Part shown: one piece after another, positions 42,377-44,897 of the stretch
Numbering within the stretch: position 1 is the stretch's first letter
How the letters are laid out: every line of letters begins with the position of its first letter
Assembly: GCA_012730045.1 (NCBI GenBank)
Contig: JAAYBR010000028.1
Coordinates: 1 to 44,897 of the forward strand
Direction of reading: 5' to 3'
Length of the DNA: 44,897 nucleotides
Source of the DNA: Candidatus Hydrogenedentota bacterium
GTDB taxonomy: Bacteria > Hydrogenedentota > Hydrogenedentia > Hydrogenedentales > CAITNO01
Translations under genes and position numbers: made by a program
Notes under the pieces: generated by a model
Seen by the model: only the letters and a program-made list of their open reading frames with translations
Databases searched by the model: none
What the model was told of the DNA's origin: nothing

Positions 42377-43408
42377 ATGTCAGTTTCGAATTTCCTATGG
42401 AGTGAAAAGAACGCTTTTCTTGCGTCTCTTCATACTGGAATTGTCCATGGCATGGTTAACACTTGGAAACGTTGTGCCAGCCTCAAAAACAGTCCACAGG
42501 AGCCGGATCTTGTTGCTGGTTTGGTTCTTGAGAGCACCCCATTCCTTTATGAAGCGCTCCAGGCCATACTGAAGCCGCACCGCATCGGAGTATCGCTTGC
42601 ATCCGTCTTCTGCCATCAGAAGCCGGAAGTCGCATTCGATTCATCCGCGAAACCGTGTGAGCTTGGCGATGTGCTCTTTGTATATGTGCATACGCCCAGG
42701 CGCGGTCCATGCCGCAGGAACGCCTTGCTCTTCCAGGCAAAGATGTCTTCGAAACAACCATATCCCATTCGAGCTGCCGAGCGTCATCAACTTCAGTTGT
42801 ATGCAGAGTGGCCCGATTTCAGGTATGCCCGGTCTTCTGGCCTAACAGGCCAGACCCGGAACGTCAATCCAAAGGCTCCGCACGCTGGCGCACAATACCT
42901 TCTCATTGACGACAGACCGCCCGATGAGCCCGCAAGTGGACTTCTTGGCTTTCCAGGCACGTATCCTATCGGGTGTTGCATGCCTGACGAGTTTCTGCAC
43001 GATCATGCTGACTTGGCCTCCGAGCTCTTCCATCTGTTCCTCTTTCGATCCGGCAGGGCGTTTGAAGATCATGGTGCGGCGGGGTGCGCGAACGATTGGT
43101 CCCAAGTGGTGTGGGACCTCATCGAGTACGGCATGAAGTACCGTTTCAACCGGGCGAGGTCGGATCGCCAGAACAGTCCTCGCACTTATGCGGCTTCCGC
43201 TGACGGACTCTCGTTCTGTCAGACATCACCAAATCGTCGTATTGACACCGTGTCACAGGCAATCGGGCACAGCGATGCATCACGGTTTTTTGAGTCGGGC
43301 GGAGATGAGCCCCCTCGACACTCGGACAGACAGACGAATGATGGCGAGCCGAGATCGGGTGTTTCCTTGATTCTTATCGAGACATGGGAACGGCTCAACG
43401 AGGAATAG
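42377..43408 (+). CDS. Hypothetical PD-(D/E)xK nuclease-like protein
   Basis: A 343-residue soluble protein. I do not recognise a named family. Residues 95-122 hold ELGDVLFVYVH followed by RNALLFQAK, the D...QxK pattern (D98, Q120, K122) of divergent PD-(D/E)xK restriction-like nucleases, and QLQLYAEWPDFRY follows, as in several defence-associated proteins. The rest is mixed alpha/beta, with many Cys and His and a low-complexity tail. Base composition is lower in GC than the flanking genes, as in the pYEATS-like gene before it. GGAGG lies 7 nt before ATG 42377. A toxic effector in a two-gene defence cassette is the most likely role, unproven. Confidence 0.55.
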   Translation: MSVSNFLWSEKNAFLASLHTGIVHGMVNTWKRCASLKNSPQEPDLVAGLVLESTPFLYEALQAILKPHRIGVSLASVFCHQKPEVAFDSSAKPCELGDVLFVYVHTPRRGPCRRNALLFQAKMSSKQPYPIRAAERHQLQLYAEWPDFRYARSSGLTGQTRNVNPKAPHAGAQYLLIDDRPPDEPASGLLGFPGTYPIGCCMPDEFLHDHADLASELFHLFLFRSGRAFEDHGAAGCANDWSQVVWDLIEYGMKYRFNRARSDRQNSPRTYAASADGLSFCQTSPNRRIDTVSQAIGHSDASRFFESGGDEPPRHSDRQTNDGEPRSGVSLILIETWERLNEE

Positions 43409-43499
43409 GGTACGTCGGTCCGTTGCCCCATTGAACGTGCTCAGCGAGCTAGACCGCCATGTAGCGCCGCTAGTGGCTGTCAACTGTGCCAGGGCCACG

Positions 43500-43670
43500 G
43501 CGAGAACGGGATGGCCGCGCTGCGCTCGCCATGACCGCGGAAATGCACGTCATTGCGAACGAGCGAAGCGAGTGCGGCAATCTCGTTCCCGCCATCGCCA
43601 CAGTCTTCCCCCGTCATTGCGAAGGCGCGCAGCGCCTGAAGCAATCTCTTGCCCGCCACCGCCACCTTCC
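43500..43670. repeat. REP-like composite repeat after the island
   Basis: 43500-43542 is a reverse-type copy (ggccgcgctgcgctcgccat core). 43548-43611 and 43612-43670 repeat the 56-bp-type and 64-bp-type units seen at 40772-40891. The lower-GC pair of genes is thus bracketed by the same composite repeat. Confidence 0.85.
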
Positions 43671-43675
43671 GCCGC

Positions 43676-44299
43676 CTACAGCACGACAGCCACGGCGTTG
43701 CCGGGTTCGCCCGGGCCGCCGTGGTTGAGGGCGTGGACGCGGTATTCGAGCTGGAGGCCGCGGGGTTGATCGGTCAGGGTGATGCGCGGAAGGAGTGAGA
43801 CGCCGGCGTGGCGCCATTCGCCGAGGGGGCCTCCGGCGGCGTGTTGTTCGCGCCGTTCGATGATGTAGGTGCGCACGCGGCCGCCGTCGCCGGACGGGGG
43901 CGCCTTCCAGACGAGGGTGAGGGCGGCGCCGTCCTCCTGGGCGACCGTGAGCCCGCGCGGCTGTCCCGGCGGATCGGCGGCGCGGGACCCGGCCTTGGGC
44001 CCCCATCCGATCAGGGCGAGCGTCTTCGGGTCCCCCGCCGTGTCCACCTCGGACTGGCGCAACTGCACCTTGACGAAGGCCTCCAGCCGTTTGAGGGACG
44101 CCTTCTTCTCCTTCGTGGCCATCTGCGCAAGGGCCTGGGCCTTGGTCTGGTTGTCCATCCGCGCGTGGAGGTCGTCGAGGCGCGCCTGGAGGCCGGCGGC
44201 GTCCGCACGGGGGATCAGGGACGGCTCATCGGCATAGCCCGCGATCATGCCGGCGGCCAGGGAGAGCAGATCGGCCTCCCGTTTCGGGAAATCAGGCAT
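43676..44299 (-). CDS. Fibronectin type III domain protein
   Basis: A 207-residue protein with no signal peptide seen. Residues 1-100 are helical (FPKREADLLSLAAGMIAGYA, then ARMDNQTKAQALAQMATKEKK), a segment shared by many short proteins of this kind in Planctomycetota/Verrucomicrobiota-type genomes. The C-terminus is one fibronectin type III domain (PPGQPRGLTVAQEDGAALTL, GGRVRTYIIERR, EYRVHALNHGG). Function is unknown; adhesion or scaffolding is the usual guess. ATG 44299 follows GGAGGGG by about 5 nt. Confidence 0.82.
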   Translation of the reverse strand: MPDFPKREADLLSLAAGMIAGYADEPSLIPRADAAGLQARLDDLHARMDNQTKAQALAQMATKEKKASLKRLEAFVKVQLRQSEVDTAGDPKTLALIGWGPKAGSRAADPPGQPRGLTVAQEDGAALTLVWKAPPSGDGGRVRTYIIERREQHAAGGPLGEWRHAGVSLLPRITLTDQPRGLQLEYRVHALNHGGPGEPGNAVAVVL

Positions 44300-44385
44300 G
44301 ACAACCCCTCCTTTTCCGGGGAAAACGCCCCGTTTCCAAGGAAAAGATAGCACATCCCCCAAAAAATCGCAAGCACATTCTGCGG
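44300..44385. other. Upstream region of the fibronectin gene
   Basis: It is AT-richer than the surroundings (a run of A at 44361-44366) and may contain the promoter of the minus-strand gene; no clear -10/-35 pair was settled. Confidence 0.35.
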
Positions 44386-44625
44386 CATATCGGGCCGCAA
44401 CACACCGCCGCGCCACGCGGCATCCCGTCTCGCTCCGCTACACCCTGTCGCGCTCCGCGATATCCTATCTCGCTCCGCGACAGGCCGTAGCGGAACACGG
44501 ACTTCTATATCGGCCCGAGACACACCATAGCGCGCCGATACGACCTGTCGCGGCCCGCGATACGGCATATCGCCCCGCGACAGGGTATATCGGCCCGAGA
44601 TGCCAAATCGCGAAGCGATGCAACC
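44386..44625. repeat. Array of twelve degenerate 20-bp palindromic units
   Basis: Cutting the sequence every 20 bp from 44386 gives twelve related units; the clearest are tgtcgcggcccgcgatacgg (44546), catatcgccccgcgacaggg (44566) and tatatcggcccgagacacac (44506). The shared form is about YRTMKCGSNCCGMKAYASSC and is itself near-palindromic. No unit is identical to another, and the 20-bp period is not a multiple of three. Iteron-like protein-binding sites or a decayed satellite are the obvious readings. Confidence 0.7.
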
Positions 44626-44643
44626 AAAAGATTCTTCTTTGTG

Positions 44644-44718
44644 TTCTTTGTGTTCTTTGTGCCTTCGTGGTGAAAACTCCGGAAAGATTTACCACGAAGG
44701 CACAAAGGACACAGAGAA
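44644..44718. repeat. Large inverted repeat, 28-bp arms, 'cacgaaggcacaaaggacac' family
   Basis: Left arm 44644-44671 and right arm 44691-44718 pair with two mismatches around a 19-nt loop. Shorter relatives are at 12145-12200 and 14505-14533. It is non-coding, and text of this kind is dispersed in several environmental genomes. Confidence 0.75.
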
Positions 44719-44741
44719 GGCGGTGAAAGTCAAAGCCGTGC

Positions 44742-44897
44742 CGGGAACGAGATGGCCGCGCTTCGCTGCCAATGAAGTGGACGTATTCTTCCGCGCTCCA
44801 AGCCGCCGGTTTTTCTCTGCCAAACGTGGAAATGGCCGAAAGCGAAAGTCTTGGGCATCCCGGAGGGATGCAGGACATTAGCCGGTGGTTGAGCGCA
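44742..44897. repeat. Further dispersed repeats at window end
   Basis: 44742-44776 is a REP-like copy (gagatggccgcgcttcgctg core). 44855-44871 is a 7-bp hairpin GCATCCC-GGA-GGGATGC leading into aggacattagccggtggttg, text I suspect to be another dispersed element that continues beyond the window. No gene was seen in the last 170 nt. Confidence 0.45.

Noticed and set aside
44386-44625. CRISPR array or coding repeat
   Set aside because: Units are 20 bp with no spacers, and the period is not a multiple of three, so neither reading fits.

Overview
The window is GC-rich DNA from a Gram-negative bacterium of the Planctomycetota / Verrucomicrobiota / Lentisphaerota / 'Candidatus Hydrogenedentota' type. 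The pointers are a DUF1559-type pseudopilin with a Gly-Phe prepilin cleavage site, a PpiD-like periplasmic foldase, many secreted carbohydrate-active proteins, an exosortase-like C-terminal sorting tail, and several interspersed palindromic repeats. I lean to a Hydrogenedentota-like genome, but this is an impression from gene style, not a phylogeny. There is no rRNA, tRNA, CRISPR array or recognisable insertion sequence.

Layout. 1-5656 (minus strand): a PpiD-like foldase cut by the window edge, then a three-gene ribose-type sugar ABC importer with overlapping genes. 5826-7380 (plus): a small DUF2946-like membrane protein with its own promoter, and a DUF1559 pseudopilin ending in a strong terminator. 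7504-17275: a catabolic block with a sphingosine-1-phosphate-lyase-like PLP enzyme, a TauE/SafE exporter, a secreted heparinase II/III-like lyase, a secreted glycosidase-like protein (minus strand), a ceramidase-family hydrolase and an HGSNAT-like membrane acyltransferase. This suggests use of sulfated glycans and perhaps sphingolipid-like molecules.

17577-27379 (minus): ten tightly overlapping genes driven by a good promoter at 27418-27446. They form the MoxR / DUF58 / SpoIIM / RDD / DUF4350 / DUF4129 envelope module, extended here by three zinc-ribbon or B-box-like proteins and a multi-pass membrane protein. 27477-30269 (minus): a GH38 alpha-mannosidase-family protein in which the usual nucleophile position is Phe. 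30518-32218 (minus): a cobalamin riboswitch followed by a secreted beta-propeller/Ig protein with a C-terminal sorting tail, a candidate surface B12-capture protein. 32474-36584 (minus): threonine aldolase, a GGQ release-factor-like protein and a secreted TPR-CHAT protein whose CHAT catalytic residues appear lost.

36742-40656 (plus): a radical SAM enzyme, and right behind it a protein whose N-terminal half looks like a cluster-less paralogue of that enzyme, fused to a GT2 glycosyltransferase. 40690-41012: palindromic repeats, including three 64-bp tandem copies. 41114-43408 (plus): a visibly lower-GC island with a membrane-anchored pYEATS-like protein and a PD-(D/E)xK-nuclease-like protein, a candidate defence pair. 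43676-44897: a fibronectin type III protein (minus strand), and behind its start an array of twelve degenerate 20-bp units and further repeats.

The most promising new biology is (a) the riboswitch-controlled surface propeller, (b) the radical SAM plus pseudo-radical-SAM/GT2 pair, and (c) the pYEATS plus nuclease-like island. All functional claims are read from sequence by eye; no searches were run.
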